Shown one piece after another: positions 20,340 to 30,056 of a stretch of 30,056 bases of DNA (positions are counted from its first letter, which is position 1; every line of letters starts with the position of its first letter). The DNA comes from Pleurobrachia bachei (lineage: Eukaryota > Ctenophora > Tentaculata > Cydippida > Pleurobrachiidae): NCBI GenBank assembly GCA_000695325.1, contig AVPN01000924.1, positions 1 to 30,056 of the forward strand, in the 5' to 3' direction. The notes under the pieces were generated by a model. That model had not been told where the DNA came from and ran no database searches. It saw nothing but the letters and a program-made list of their open reading frames with translations. A program made the position numbers and the translations under genes.

Positions 20340-22355
20340 ACACACACTTGACACTCAGTCTCACAGTTCACACACCCTCTCTCATGACTCAATGGCCACT
20401 GCCGGCTGCCCACATTATATATATATATATAGCTTATATCAAATATCTCCCATGCTAGGAAGAGGCTACTAATTGCCATACGGGTAGATGACTGTGTCGT
20501 CTACATTGGCCACCCCCCAGTGGATGACAAGAATGATGGGGAAACCCTGGGGAAGCTGATATATGACGAAATCAGGAGGACCGGACTATCAGCATCAGGG
20601 TTCAGGAGGAATTTCAGAGGGGGCTGCTACGACGGCCAATTAGTCAAAATACATGTAAGTTATATAATATTTATTCTGATTCACTAGTTACTAGTAATTT
20701 ATCATCACTCACTCTTGTAGCTTCACTCTTCAGTAATAACTAATATGTATAGTGACGGACGGCTCACCCTCTGTTTTTCAGCTCACGAGGGGTATTCTGA
20801 AGGCATCTGGAGTGGCTGAGGTTGAGATGGAGGAGACACTGAAGAAGACCACCACGGTATGGGATTACTCCCACATCATCCAGTTGGTATTCAAACACGC
20901 CCTCGAGAAGTGCCCCGGAATACTGGGTGCAAAAACGAAGGTGAGCCGGATAGTCACCTGGGCCAAAGGTCACGGACTCTGGGAGGTGATGAGGAAGGTG
21001 GCAACGGATGAAGGGGCCAATGCCAACACTGACCTCTACACCCTGAAGTCAGAGAAAAAGATGAAATTCGTGATGTATGACACCACTGTGACCAAGGACT
21101 TCCTCCACAACCTCCCGTTCATGATAAAAGCCCTCCAGGTTGGTAACTGTAATTCTGAATTAATTTGTATTTCTTTTACATAATGAGACATTGGACGTAA
21201 ATCATTTGTATTATGAGTCATGAGTGTGCTAACATTTATGTATTTCAGAGATACATGAGCGACACTGACAGGACACCTGAGGCCAGGCAGGAGGCCAAAG
21301 AGATGCTAGCTGAGTTGTTAAATCCAACTCTCAAGTTGAGAATCCAGTTTTTGCATGGGGTTCTGCAGATGCTGAAAGCTCATTCTCTTGCAGCTCAACC
21401 TGCCCGAGCGCTCCTAAATCACCAGGAGTCAACAATGTCCAGTCTCAAGAAAACCCTGGATTTCAACCTGGACACACCCCCTGCCTACGCCCAGAAATAC
21501 CTGGAAGCCTACGACAACAGTGTGGCAGAGACCCTAGGCCTGATTGTTGCTGCCCAGGATAGGAGGGTAACTAGACTGGCAACTGTAGCGGAAAGGGAGG
21601 ACCCGGTTGAGGTTATGGGGAGCGTACGAGCTGAGTTTCAAAAGTTCCTGGAGGAGCTAGTGAAAGAGTGCGAGTTGTTTGCCCGGGGTGACCACACCAT
21701 CCAGGTCCACCAGGACGGGGGATTTGCTCTGGTATCCAGTGTAGTGGGAGTCCTCAATTCTGTCGAGGACCAGCTTGGAATCCACCCGGTACCGGTTATT
21801 CAGGGGGTAATTGCTGACCGCCCCACAGACTACAACGTGGGTGTGCTCTCCGGGCTATCCCCAATAACTGAAACCGAACTCAATGTTGCTGTGATCGAGA
21901 TGAAGGGGGTCACCGGATCGTTGAAAGAAAGGGTAACAAAGGCTAATCTCGAACCGGGCACCAGGACCTTCTTTACTTCAATGATTGGCCTGGCTTCCTC
22001 CGAGGCTGTCTGCGAAACACTGGGAAGCCTCATGGAGGAAGGCCATACCAGATTCACCGGTGCGGCCAAAACAGACGAGAGGTTGCAGAGGGAGCTGTTC
22101 CTGCGGTACAACGGACCTGAGCTCCATGAGTTTGAAGGGCTCTGCCATGCCTTTTATGAACGCTGTCTCCGGGGAGAGGTTGTTGTCACGACAGGGTGTA
22201 GGGAGGTAGGAACAGAGAAGATAGATCGCATAACCCTCCGCCTACCATCGGAAAACTACACCACTTCCGTGAGGGAAGGCAAACAGCCTATCGTCAAGCC
22301 TGGCAAAGGCAAGAAGGGAACTGCAAAAGACAGCCCTGTTCCTTTTTTACTGTAA
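18835..22355 (+). CDS. hAT-like transposase (903 aa, 8 exons)
   Basis: Exons 18835-18947, 19040-19242, 19358-19632, 19742-20016, 20104-20289, 20459-20654, 20782-21138 and 21249-22355 join in phase to 904 codons including stop. The transposase would cut and rejoin the element ends. An N-terminal Cys-rich segment (CIECRE) is followed by an acidic region, a PKRRR nuclear-localisation-type motif, and a BED/TTF-like zinc finger: C205-x2-C208 and H246-x5-H252. The RNase H-like core shows ITADKDTN (341-348, first acidic residues) and GGCYDGQ (405-411, second acidic residue). WDYSHIIQLVFKHAL follows, resembling the family's 'H-x-L-x-L' segment. The start is the first in-frame ATG after a stop. The typical C-terminal hATC signature was not evident, so the assignment rests on the core, the finger and the 8-bp target duplication. 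No stops or frameshifts were seen. Confidence 0.82.
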
Positions 22356-22468
22356 ACACGTATTGATATTACCCCTTATTTTATTTTAATTTTGGATTTT
22401 GATTATTGCAAGAATATACTGTCTCATGAATTTGTCTTATACATAAAATGTATACTGTGTACTACACA

Positions 22469-22474
22469 AATAAA
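22469..22474 (+). terminator. Poly(A) signal of the transposase gene
   Basis: AATAAA 114 bases downstream of the transposase stop codon, inside the element. Confidence 0.55.
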
Positions 22475-23922
22475 TCCGTGTATACCAACCTGCCGAAAAT
22501 ACGTAGCGCGCGAGAACTGCTTTGAGGCCAAAGTACAACCTCGTGCAGTCGTGGACTCACCATGTGCGCGCGGCGCTACAAGGCCGCGCGAGAGATGACT
22601 GAGGAAGCAATCTGGAAGCAATAAGATTTTTAGTATTTGCAGGAGTCCTCAGGCCTTGATTTGCCCTTTGCCAGCTTAACCACCGCATTTTCTCACCTCC
22701 CATAAGCATATTAAACAACTGTATAACAAAATATAGACAAAAGAACTATTCATAATACAGGAATTTGACTGCTTCCTCCACTACCCTTTTTGATCTTCGC
22801 AACACTTTAGCGGTCCTTCTACCCATCCATTTCAGTAGGTTTTGATACCTGGGGCTCCACAGTGGTAAGATCTAACTGCCTGGGGGAAAAAATCGTGTCA
22901 AATTATTGATTTATACCTCATTTTGGCAGGAAGCAATGTGGAAGCAACCGTATTTGCTGTATTTGCGCAAATATTGCTTCCGAGATTGCTTATTCTTGCG
23001 CGGGTGTAGCGCGCGGAGTGTTTTCATTTACCTGATGGTACACGCCGCGTCCTCACTTCAATTTCCACTCCAAATTGAAAAATTTCAGATCTCTCAATTG
23101 CTTCTTCGGCAGCAATTCATTTCCTAAAAAAAGGTCGTCAGTTACTTGAAATTGCTTCCGGAAGTCCAGATTGCTGCCAAATAAGCAACATAAACTTTTT
23201 GGGTATTTGCAAGATCGGGGCACTGGGATATAAATATTCTTTCTTTTTCTCTATAATTATATGTACTTATATTCGTCTCTCACTCGACTCGTCTCTCAAC
23301 ATGAACAAGTACCTTCACGACAAACTATCACTGGACAGTTATGGGAAAATTATGGGAAACTGGGAAAGGTCGAAGAGCCTTCAAACTTCAACACAAAGGT
23401 GACAGCAGGGAAAATGGAAAGCTCAAAGGGGAACGCAATTATATCTGATCATTCTCTAGCCCGCAAACAACAATAATATTAGAAAGATCCCTATGCGTGT
23501 AAAGCTGTCTTTCCCTTCCTATATTCAACTGCTGGGCCCTTATAACCCTAGGATACCTAAAATAAATAAACTCTTCTATCGATCAGAGAAACGTTTAGAA
23601 CAAAAAAGGTTTCCGAAATTAAGTTTCTCACCAATAAAATTTCTGAGAAACATTAGTGGTGAGTATATTATACCTAAAACTTCTAGAAGGGTGGCTCTCA
23701 CAAATGAAAATGGTTTTCAAAGAACTCTTCGTCCAATTACTTAATTTCTTTATAAGCAACTTAGGAAATAAATCACGTAGGAGTCGTCATGCATCACAAC
23801 AAAAAATGGCCTATGCCCCATAACCATCCATTTAAAGTCCATCTATGACTTGTCAAGCGGGAAAGCATTCATTGTTCCATGTTTAATCACGTGATATTAG
23901 ACATGTACTCTCTACCTCTCTT

Positions 23923-23932
23923 TTCTCTATCC

Positions 23933-23963
<31 letters not shown>

Positions 23964-23986
23964 CTTTTCTCTCTATCTCCCTTCAA
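23923..23986. repeat. (CT)n microsatellite (D2)
   Basis: CT repeat matching the tract at 15230-15292 in D1. Confidence 0.9.
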
Positions 23987-24235
23987 TGACCAGTATTGTC
24001 CAGGTTTGGATTTGATTGCATGACGAAGCTTGTGTAACATGTATATAATACGTGTGCAGCTCGGCCGACGTGCACTATAGTTTTTAGTGGGGGCCGGGAA
24101 CAAGTTATACTTATATATCATAACAAGAGCAATGTTTCAGAGCTTGTAAGAGAGACAGAGATCAGAGCTGGTTGTAGTATTTAGAGATGTTTGTAGCTCA
24201 CACTGCTCTGACGCTCTGTGAGGGTTCTGTAGAGC

Positions 24236-25435
24236 AAGCAGAGATCAGAGATCGGTATTTTAGATCAAAGCAGTGATTTAGATTTTAGAGGTTGTACTAC
24301 AAGCTTGAGTGAGAGAGGGGCAGCAGCAGAGATCAGAGTGTTTTAGAGTAGCTTGAGTAAGGGGGCCTTTCATCTGATTAAAGCTTGTTTGATCTCTAAA
24401 TAGTATGATAGTTGATAACACTTTCCCTCGATCGAGCTCTTTCAGTCTCTTTCTCACTCTTTCTTTTGAATATATCTCTCTATTCCTCTCTCCATGTCTC
24501 TCTCTCTCCCTCTCTCCCTCTCTCTCCTTCTATCTTCTATCTCTCCTCTCTCTCTCTCTATCTGATCCAAGGTGTACTGCAAGTTCTCAAGGTGTGTATA
24601 ATGAGCTGCAATCCAATCACACGGGGAGGGAGATTGATATACCTTTGTATATCTTAACTGAAGGCTTGTGACAACTATTGATTTCAATGACATCGGGTTA
24701 GACACTTAAAAAAATAAAGCACTTTCCTAACTTGGCTATATTTTATACACGAGAACTCTCTACTCGGCGTGGGGCGCTATGAGTATGACAGGTCTCGACT
24801 CTTGGGATCCAATATTTTCCAATTCCTACGTTCGATTACGTAAGTTCTTCTTGTGCAAGAGCAGGGAGTTGCCATGCTACGCAGTTTATCCTTTTTGCCC
24901 TTTAAGCATTTGGCATTCGGCCCTTTAAGCATTCGACCCTTTAAACATTTGGCCCTTAAACTTCCGCTCGCCCTTCGGGCTCGCGTAAGCTCACACCTTC
25001 GGCCCGCTGTGAGAGCTGACAGAGGAGGAACATGTGAAGGAGTGAGACATGTTTCTTTTCCAATTGAGTAAGGACCATTTAAGAGCTGGAATAGTAACTC
25101 GAACTCACTTCTCGTACACTGTATTTCTCTGGATCGATTACCATGCTGTTGTTGCCTATATTGCGAAATCTTTCATTCCTGTCTTCAATCTCTATTTTGA
25201 TTTTATAAGCGGGCAATAGGAAGGCTTTTTCCAGTTCCACGAAGATATATACATATATAATTAATTATATATATATATATGGACATCTAAATTCTAATTA
25301 AATACACAATTTAGAATTCTGACCCTCCTTTACATTTGGGGCACGCGAAACAGAGTCTAACTAAGCAATATACCAACAATTCTGTAATATTCTAATAATT
25401 CAATGAAACATTAGCTCGCCAATTGATTGTGCAAC
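24236..25435. other. Gene-free stretch with low-complexity tracts and GC hairpins
   Basis: Holds AGAGATCAGAG-type short repeats (24236-24350), a CT-rich tract (24430-24565), and a string of CCCTTTAAGCATTTGG-like repeats (24895-24960). GC hairpins follow (CGCTCGCCC TTC GGGCTCGCG and CTCACACC...GTGAGAG, about 24965-25018). An AT dinucleotide tract lies at about 25245-25280. No gene was supported. The minus-strand open frame at 24454-24705 is the reverse of the CT tract. Confidence 0.6.
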
Positions 25436-27447
25436 ATGCCGAGGGAAACGACGCGTGAGCAGTTAACTGAGATATTCCACGAACTACAAAACCTTCAGAC
25501 GTACCACGGGAAAATAAAGCAGTCTCACGACAAGTAATTTACAATTTTACAAAAATTCGGTCATGAATTTACTTGACAATTAAATTCCATTTTTCTAGGT
25601 ATCTAATTGATTTTGTTTTTTGTCTAGGTTACAAGGTTTAATGAAGGAGCATCCAAGTGGTGATAGCAAAGAGCTGGGTAATATTGAGGAAAGTCAATTT
25701 GAGGCAATTCTGGCGGAGAAGGTGGCACCCTTTATGTACAGTTTCCCTGAGCCACTGGGAGACAGATACAGAGATGTTCAAGGTAATTACTAACACACAG
25801 GAGTAGAACAAGAGCAGATTTTCCGTACATCAAAAAATTAACAACATTAAAAAAAGGACAGAACGAAGCACCCGGTCGTCTTGACACATTGAAATAAGCT
25901 TTTTATAAATAACAACTGTCTAAAGATTTATACAAACTATAAAAAAGAAGGTCTCAAGATAACTTTATATATAAAATAACAAGGGGAAAAAGCTCCATAT
26001 ATGGAGCTTTTCCCCTTGTTATTTTTCAAAATCCGTCGCGGGTACGGCAGTTAAACTTAATGACAGAGTGGAGCAAGGCAAATATGGAGCTACGAAATTT
26101 GAATCGTCGGCTGACGCTTAGCAGCTATGTATTATATAGGAAGCTATTTCGGGAATTCCGTTACGAAATTTGATGGCACCAAATGTCACATTTAAAAATA
26201 AAATAAAAGATTCTCTTTGATGCCCATATTTGATAAAATTACTCAAATAAATGACAATGAGTTGTAAATAACTCAATATAATAACTAACCACTGGTGGCC
26301 GGTGGCCCTATATAAATTGTACAAATAACCCAATAAAGGCATTATTCATTAAACAATTATTTGTAGAATTTAACTTTATTAAGATAATTTATCTCATGAC
26401 TGGACATGTTGTTACTTACCCAATGATTTATTCAACAGGGTTGCTGGAGATGTTGTTACTTACCCAACACTATTCACTGTAGGGTTGTTGGATAGCTTGA
26501 GCGGTGTTACGAGAGACAAAGAAACGTTTGATGACATGGAACGAACTATTAAACCATTAGAAGACAAGGGATACAGGTATAAATTAGTATGTAGTTAAAA
26601 TAAGAAGTTATAAATTTTATAACTTCTTCTTTTTACCACTGCAATTCTTCTTTTTACCATCGTAATTTGAATACGTTTAAATTTAATTTCATCAATGACA
26701 ATACTTCAGATTTGGGCTGTGTAACACTGAGCGATATAACTTCTCACCAACACGAAGTGGAGTTAACATTGATTTTAACACCTTTAGATTCCAGGTAAAC
26801 AACAGAAACCGACCGAATCAGGAAATACTGGTCCCTGATTGGCTGATAACCAGTCACGTGATAACGAGTTCTGATTGGTAATTTATCACCTGTTTCGGTT
26901 GGTTCCTGGTTAACAACATATTCACCAAGAACTCAAACAAAAATTTTTATTCTAAAGTTTGTGTTACCATGGTTTATTATACCCCGTCATAATGATATCC
27001 GACAGGCGAGTGCTGCAGACTATTTACTTCACTTTGGTATAGGATCAAGTACTGAACAAAGTGAAAACCCTCCTTCTCAATGTGTAACACAAAGTGATCA
27101 GGCAGCGTCAAAAGAGACTAATGACTCTCCTCCAGAGCTAAACAAGGAGGATGAGGATAAGGAGGAAAGGGGTGTTGTGACTGAAGCAGTTTCCATGGTA
27201 TTTCTCCTACACAGATTTAATTATGTTTAGTTTCAAATTAGCGACAAAAACATAGACGAAAATCGTGGATGAAACAGAAACCGGTTTCCTGATTCCTGAT
27301 CGTGTTTAAACCCATTTCCAGGATGCTAATTTCAACTCTTCAAGCACAATCACAGATGATCGAACAGATACTTTGAGTTTACCTGCTGACACAGTCCCAA
27401 CACCAACGCATCTCGTTGATTATAACGAACTTCTGGGGAAATGTTAG
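25436..27447 (+). CDS. Unknown intracellular protein, 249 aa, 6 exons
   Basis: Exons 25436-25533, 25628-25782, 26483-26576, 26710-26794, 27006-27197 and 27322-27447 join in phase with GT-AG introns to 249 aa plus stop. The protein has no signal peptide or membrane segment. It starts with a helical, coiled-coil-like region (about residues 5-45, EQLTEIFHELQNLQTYHGKI). A compact middle region includes R-Y-N-F-S-P-T-R-S-G-V-N-I-D-F and A-A-D-Y-L-L-H-F-G-I. The tail is acidic and Ser/Thr-rich. I do not recognise the family. A cell-division or cytoskeletal adaptor would fit the composition, but this is only a guess. An AATAAA lies at 27629. Its last four exons are duplicated at 28787-29896. Confidence 0.78.
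25975..26023. repeat. Near-perfect 49-bp palindrome in intron 2
   Basis: AATAACAAGGGGAAAA and GCTCCATAT pair with ATATGGAGC and TTTTCCCCTTGTTATT, with one unpaired A. The paralogous place at about 28260-28305 is rearranged and lacks the full palindrome. Confidence 0.85.
26804..26907. mobile_element. Small MITE-like element in intron 4 (copy 1)
   Basis: A 104-bp element with imperfect terminal inverted repeats (AGAAACCGACCGAATCAGG and its counterpart), containing CCTGATTGGCTGATAACCAG and CACGTG. The same element sits at 29268-29371, and half of it is in intron 12 of the phosphatase-like gene (8868-8916). No clear target duplication was seen. Confidence 0.65.
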
Positions 27448-27591
27448 TATACGTGGTGGTTTTTAACTATCTTCAGTCTTAAACTAAGCGGTATTTGCAC
27501 CTCCAGTACCACCTCTTAGTTTGTGAGTAATTTCATAGAAATCAGAGGAGATGAGTGTGCTTACCGACTCTACTAAACAGTAGCTGGACAA

Positions 27592-27628
27592 GAGCTACCG
27601 ACCTGCCAAGAGCTACCGACCTGCCAAA
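27592..27628. repeat. Two-copy 18-bp tandem repeat
   Basis: AGCTACCGACCTGCCAAG occurs twice in a row in the 3' region of the 249-aa gene. Confidence 0.85.
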
Positions 27629-27658
27629 ATAAAAGAGCAGACTTTAAAGTGAGAGTGG

Positions 27659-28103
27659 ACCGAATCCGATTTGGACACGTTTGTTGTAGGTAGTAGAGAT
27701 AAGCTTTCGGAGCATTTTGCGTTTTTGCCGCTCAAAATCGACCCACCCATCACTGAGATATTTTTGTTATATTGGGAGAACTCCTGTTTAATCAGTATGT
27801 TTAAAACAGAATATAATCAATTATGGTGTTTTACTAAGACATCTTGAATATAAGCAGTGAGATTGAAATGTCCATGCACAGAAGCAAGGCAATACAAGCC
27901 ACCATATTGAACGTTTAAAGAATGTGTTAGTAAAACACAAGGATTGTTTCTATCTTGTTTGATCAATATTGATCCAGCAGGAATTCTCCCAACATAACAA
28001 ACGTATCTCAGTGAGGGGTGGGACGATTTTGAGCGGGAAAAAGTCAAAATGCTCAGAAAGCCAATCTCTACTACCTACAACAAACTTGTCTAATTCTGAT
28101 CCG
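27659..28103. mobile_element. Long imperfect inverted-repeat (foldback/MITE-like) element
   Basis: The left arm (about 27659-27790) and the right arm (about 27962-28103) are inverted copies over roughly 130-140 bp. Shared words include TTTGTTGTAGGTAGTAGAGA, GAGCATTTTG and CACTGAGATA. Weaker similarity continues toward the centre. There is no coding sequence inside. It lies exactly between the two gene-half copies. Outer limits and target duplication are uncertain. Confidence 0.7.
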
Positions 28104-28786
28104 GTTAAAACAAGATCAGATTTTCCGTGCTCTACTCTATCTCATATCGCAGCGCAGGTTTGATCAAAACAAGGGTCGTCGTCCTGACACATAGGAATGA
28201 GCATTTTATAAATAATAACTGACCAAAGATTTACACAAACTATAAAAAGAAGATCTCAAAATAACTTTATATGGAGCTTGTTCTGTTCAAGCCCTTGTTA
28301 TTTTCAAAATCCGTCGCGGGTGCGGCAGTTAGACAGAGTCGAGCAAGGCAAATATGGAGCTATGAAATTTGGATCATCGCCCGACGCTAAGCACTGCTAT
28401 TATAATAGGAAGCTATTTCGGGAATTCCGTTACGAAATTTGATGGCACCATATGTCACATCCAAAAATAAAATATAAGATTCTCACTCTTTGAATTTGAT
28501 GCCCATATATATTTAATAAAATTACTCAACGATAAAACAAATGTCAATGAGTTGTAAATAACTCAATAACTAACCTGGTGGTGGCCTATATAAATTGTAA
28601 TAACCTAATAAAGGCATTATACAGGCATTATACAGCTCGATTATACTTGTACTTGTAGAGTTTACTAACTGGATTTATCAATTTCTAATCGTATTCAATG
28701 CAGCCGCAGGGTTGCTGGACATCTTGTTTGTTAATCTTACAGGGTTGCTGGAGATGTTGTTACTTACCCAACACTATTCACTGTAG

Positions 28787-29896
28787 GGTTGTTGGATAGC
28801 TTGACTGGTGTTACGAGAGACAAAGAAACGTTCGATGACATGGAACGAACTATTAAACCACTAGAAGACCAGGGATACAGGTTTGACTTAAGCTAAATTT
28901 TATATTATAAATTAGTATGTAGTTAAAATAAGAAGTTTTATATTATATATTATATTTTATAACTTCTTCTTTTTACCACTGTAATTCTTCTTTTTACCAT
29001 TGTAATTTGAATACGTTTAAATTTTATTTTGTCACTGACTTGTCTCACACTGACTGTACATCGCGCAACCTCGCATGTACTCCTCGCTACGCGGCCTCAC
29101 GTAGCCGCACCGGGCCTTCGGCCCGGTGCGAAGAGGAGGGTCTTATATGAGACAATCACTGACAATACTTCAGATTTGGGCTGTGTAACACTGAACGGTA
29201 CAACTTCTCACCAACACGGAGTGGAGTTAACATTGATTTTAACACCTTTAGGTTCCAGGTAAACAACAGGAACCGACCGAATCAGGAAATACTGGTCCCT
29301 GATTGGTTGTTAACCAGTCACGTGATAACGAGTTCTGATTGGTAATTTATCACCTGTTTCGGTCGGTTCCTGGTCAACAGCATATCCAGCAAGAACTCAA
29401 ACAAAAATCTTAATTCTAAAGTTTGTGTTACCATGGTTTATTATACCCCGTCATAATGATATCCGACAGGCGAGTGCTGCAGACTATTTACTTCACTTTG
29501 GTATAGGATCAAGTACTGAACCAAGTGAAAACCCTCCTACACAAAGTGATCAGGCAGCGTCAAGAGAGACTAATGACTCTCCTCCAGAGCTAAACAAGGA
29601 GGAGGATGATGAGGAAAGGGGTGTTGTGACTGAAGCAGTTTCCATGGTATTTCTTCGACACAGATTTTATTATGTTTAGTTTCAAATTAGCGACAAAAAC
29701 ATAGACGAAAATCGTGGATGAAACAGAAACCGGTTTCCTGATTCCTGATCGTGTTTAAACCCATTTCCAGGATGCTAATTTCAACTCTTCAAGCACAATC
29801 ACAGATGATCGAACAGATACTTTGAGTTTACCTGCTGACACAGTCCCAACTCCAACGCATCTCGTTGATTATAACGAACTTTTGGGGAAATGTTAG
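28787..29896 (+). CDS. Second copy of exons 3-6 of the 249-aa gene
   Basis: Exons 28787-28880, 29174-29258, 29470-29646 and 29771-29896 keep every splice site, phase and the stop codon. Exon copy 4 encodes the same protein as the original, with only silent changes. Exon copy 3 has S-to-T and K-to-Q. Exon copy 5 is five codons shorter (loss of the Gln-Cys-Val stretch and changes in the acidic run). Exon copy 6 encodes the same residues. No start exon was found upstream in this copy, so it would need the shared exons 1-2 at 25436-25782. It would then give an alternative 244-aa isoform. Otherwise it is a headless copy that is not expressed. Confidence 0.65.
29040..29155. mobile_element. 116-bp MITE in intron copy 3
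   Basis: Bounded by 8-bp inverted ends TTGTCTCA/TGAGACAA and flanked by the 8-bp direct repeat TCACTGAC at 29032-29039 and 29156-29163. The paralogous intron near 26690-26700 has a single TCAATGAC and no insertion. The middle is a strong hairpin (GCACCGGGC CTTCG GCCCGGTGC). An 8-bp duplication suits hAT-type mobilisation, but the ends differ from those of the full-length transposon. Confidence 0.85.
29268..29371. mobile_element. Small MITE-like element in intron copy 4 (copy 2)
   Basis: Copy of 26804-26907. Here the terminal inverted repeats are clearer: AGGAACCGACCGAATCAGG against its complement at the right end, 18 of 19 positions. It was present before the duplication of the gene half. 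Confidence 0.7.
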
Positions 29897-29947
29897 TATA
29901 TGTGGTTTTTAACTAATTTCAGTTGATGATTCTTTAACAAAATTCTA

Positions 29948-29980
29948 TCTCTCAACTCTTTCTGTCTCTTTCTGTCTCTT

Positions 29981-30056
<76 letters not shown>
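29948..30056. repeat. (TC)n microsatellite running off the window end
   Basis: CTTTCTGTCT repeats pass into an uninterrupted (TC)n run that reaches the last base. Confidence 0.97.

Larger units (their letters stand above)
17646..23227 (+). mobile_element. Apparently complete hAT-like DNA transposon
   Basis: A 5582-bp element with terminal inverted repeats CCCAGTGCCCCGAT...ATCGGGGCACTGGG, flanked by the 8-bp direct repeat ATATAAAT at 17638-17645 and 23228-23235. The D1 paralogue at 14367 has the octamer once with no insertion, which proves both ends. Subterminal regions carry repeats of ATTGCTTCC/GGAAGCAAT (17679, 17701, 22603, 22614, 22930, 22973, 23151, plus variants), the type of site hAT transposases bind. 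Inside are a 903-aa transposase gene and a small two-exon gene on the same strand. GC-rich CGCGCG stretches lie at about 18675-18720 and 22500-22595. Matching ends, an intact transposase and exact target duplications indicate a young, possibly autonomous copy. Confidence 0.92.
16023..24235. repeat. Large segmental duplication, copy D2 (interrupted by transposon)
   Basis: Homologous to D1, with an offset of 3997 at the left end. It is split by the transposon at 17646-23227. Its right part, 23236-24235, matches 14375-15545. Stretches 16909-17332 and 23236-23922 show no supported gene. Several of their open frames are shared with D1 but have no splice logic. Confidence 0.85.
25806..27472. repeat. 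3'-half gene duplication, copy 1
   Basis: Starts in intron 2 just after exon 2 and runs past the stop codon of the 249-aa gene. It is repeated, with modest divergence and indels, at about 28104-29926. The limits are approximate. Confidence 0.85.
28104..29926. repeat. 3'-half gene duplication, copy 2
   Basis: Second copy of the 25806-27472 segment. Compared with copy 1 it has an extra 116-bp MITE (29040-29155), small indels, and a rearranged stretch before the first exon copy. It does not include copies of exons 1 and 2. Confidence 0.85.

Noticed and set aside
26430-26482. Repeated GTTGCTGGAGATGTTGTTACTTACCCAA-like stretch as an extra exon before exon 3
   Set aside because: Using the earlier acceptor brings an in-frame stop before exon 3. 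The stretch is read as part of the intron.
29948-30056. Possible repeat array of CRISPR type
   Set aside because: It is a simple (TC)n microsatellite with no spacers, in a eukaryotic sequence.

Overview
The window is eukaryotic: its genes are split into short exons (about 75-360 nt, plus terminal exons of 1.1 kb) by mostly short GT-AG introns, with AATAAA-type poly(A) signals, abundant CT-rich microsatellites, small inverted-repeat elements and a cut-and-paste DNA transposon. A secreted/membrane purple-acid-phosphatase-like protein and a membrane receptor tail rich in tyrosine motifs point to an animal or close relative, probably an early-branching marine invertebrate. The species cannot be fixed from the sequence. 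No retroviral or other virus-derived element was recognised.

Layout. 1-2999: mostly non-coding, holding two near-identical ~1 kb repeats (447-1430 and 1859-2857). 3000-9050 (+): a complete 13-exon gene (549 aa, frame closes exactly) for a signal-peptide, single-pass membrane protein with the purple acid phosphatase fold, in which most metal ligands are replaced. It looks like a pseudoenzyme. Its exons 8-10 are duplicated in tandem inside intron 10. 9051-10047: convergent 3' region holding a 493-bp MITE-like element with a 5-bp target duplication. 10048-16908 (-): the 3' half of a receptor-like gene (transmembrane exon, juxtamembrane exon, proline-rich exon, long tail exon with five Y-x-N motifs and an RDTKP repeat). 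Its transmembrane and juxtamembrane exons are present twice (13.1-13.5 kb and 16.5-16.9 kb), and its proline-rich exon twice (11.4 and 12.65 kb). 17646-23227: an apparently complete 5.58-kb hAT-like DNA transposon with terminal inverted repeats, an 8-bp target duplication, an intact 903-aa eight-exon transposase and a second small two-exon gene. Its pre-insertion site survives in the paralogous copy at 14.37 kb. 25436-27447 (+): a complete 6-exon gene (249 aa) of unknown function. Its last four exons are duplicated at 28787-29896, and that copy carries its own 116-bp MITE. The window ends in a (TC)n microsatellite.

The recurring theme is local duplication: five separate tandem or near-tandem duplications, four of them containing exons. 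In each gene the intron phases allow only one copy to be used at a time. This could be real, giving alternative exon cassettes, or partly an assembly effect in a highly heterozygous genome, especially around the 477-base gap at 15546-16022.
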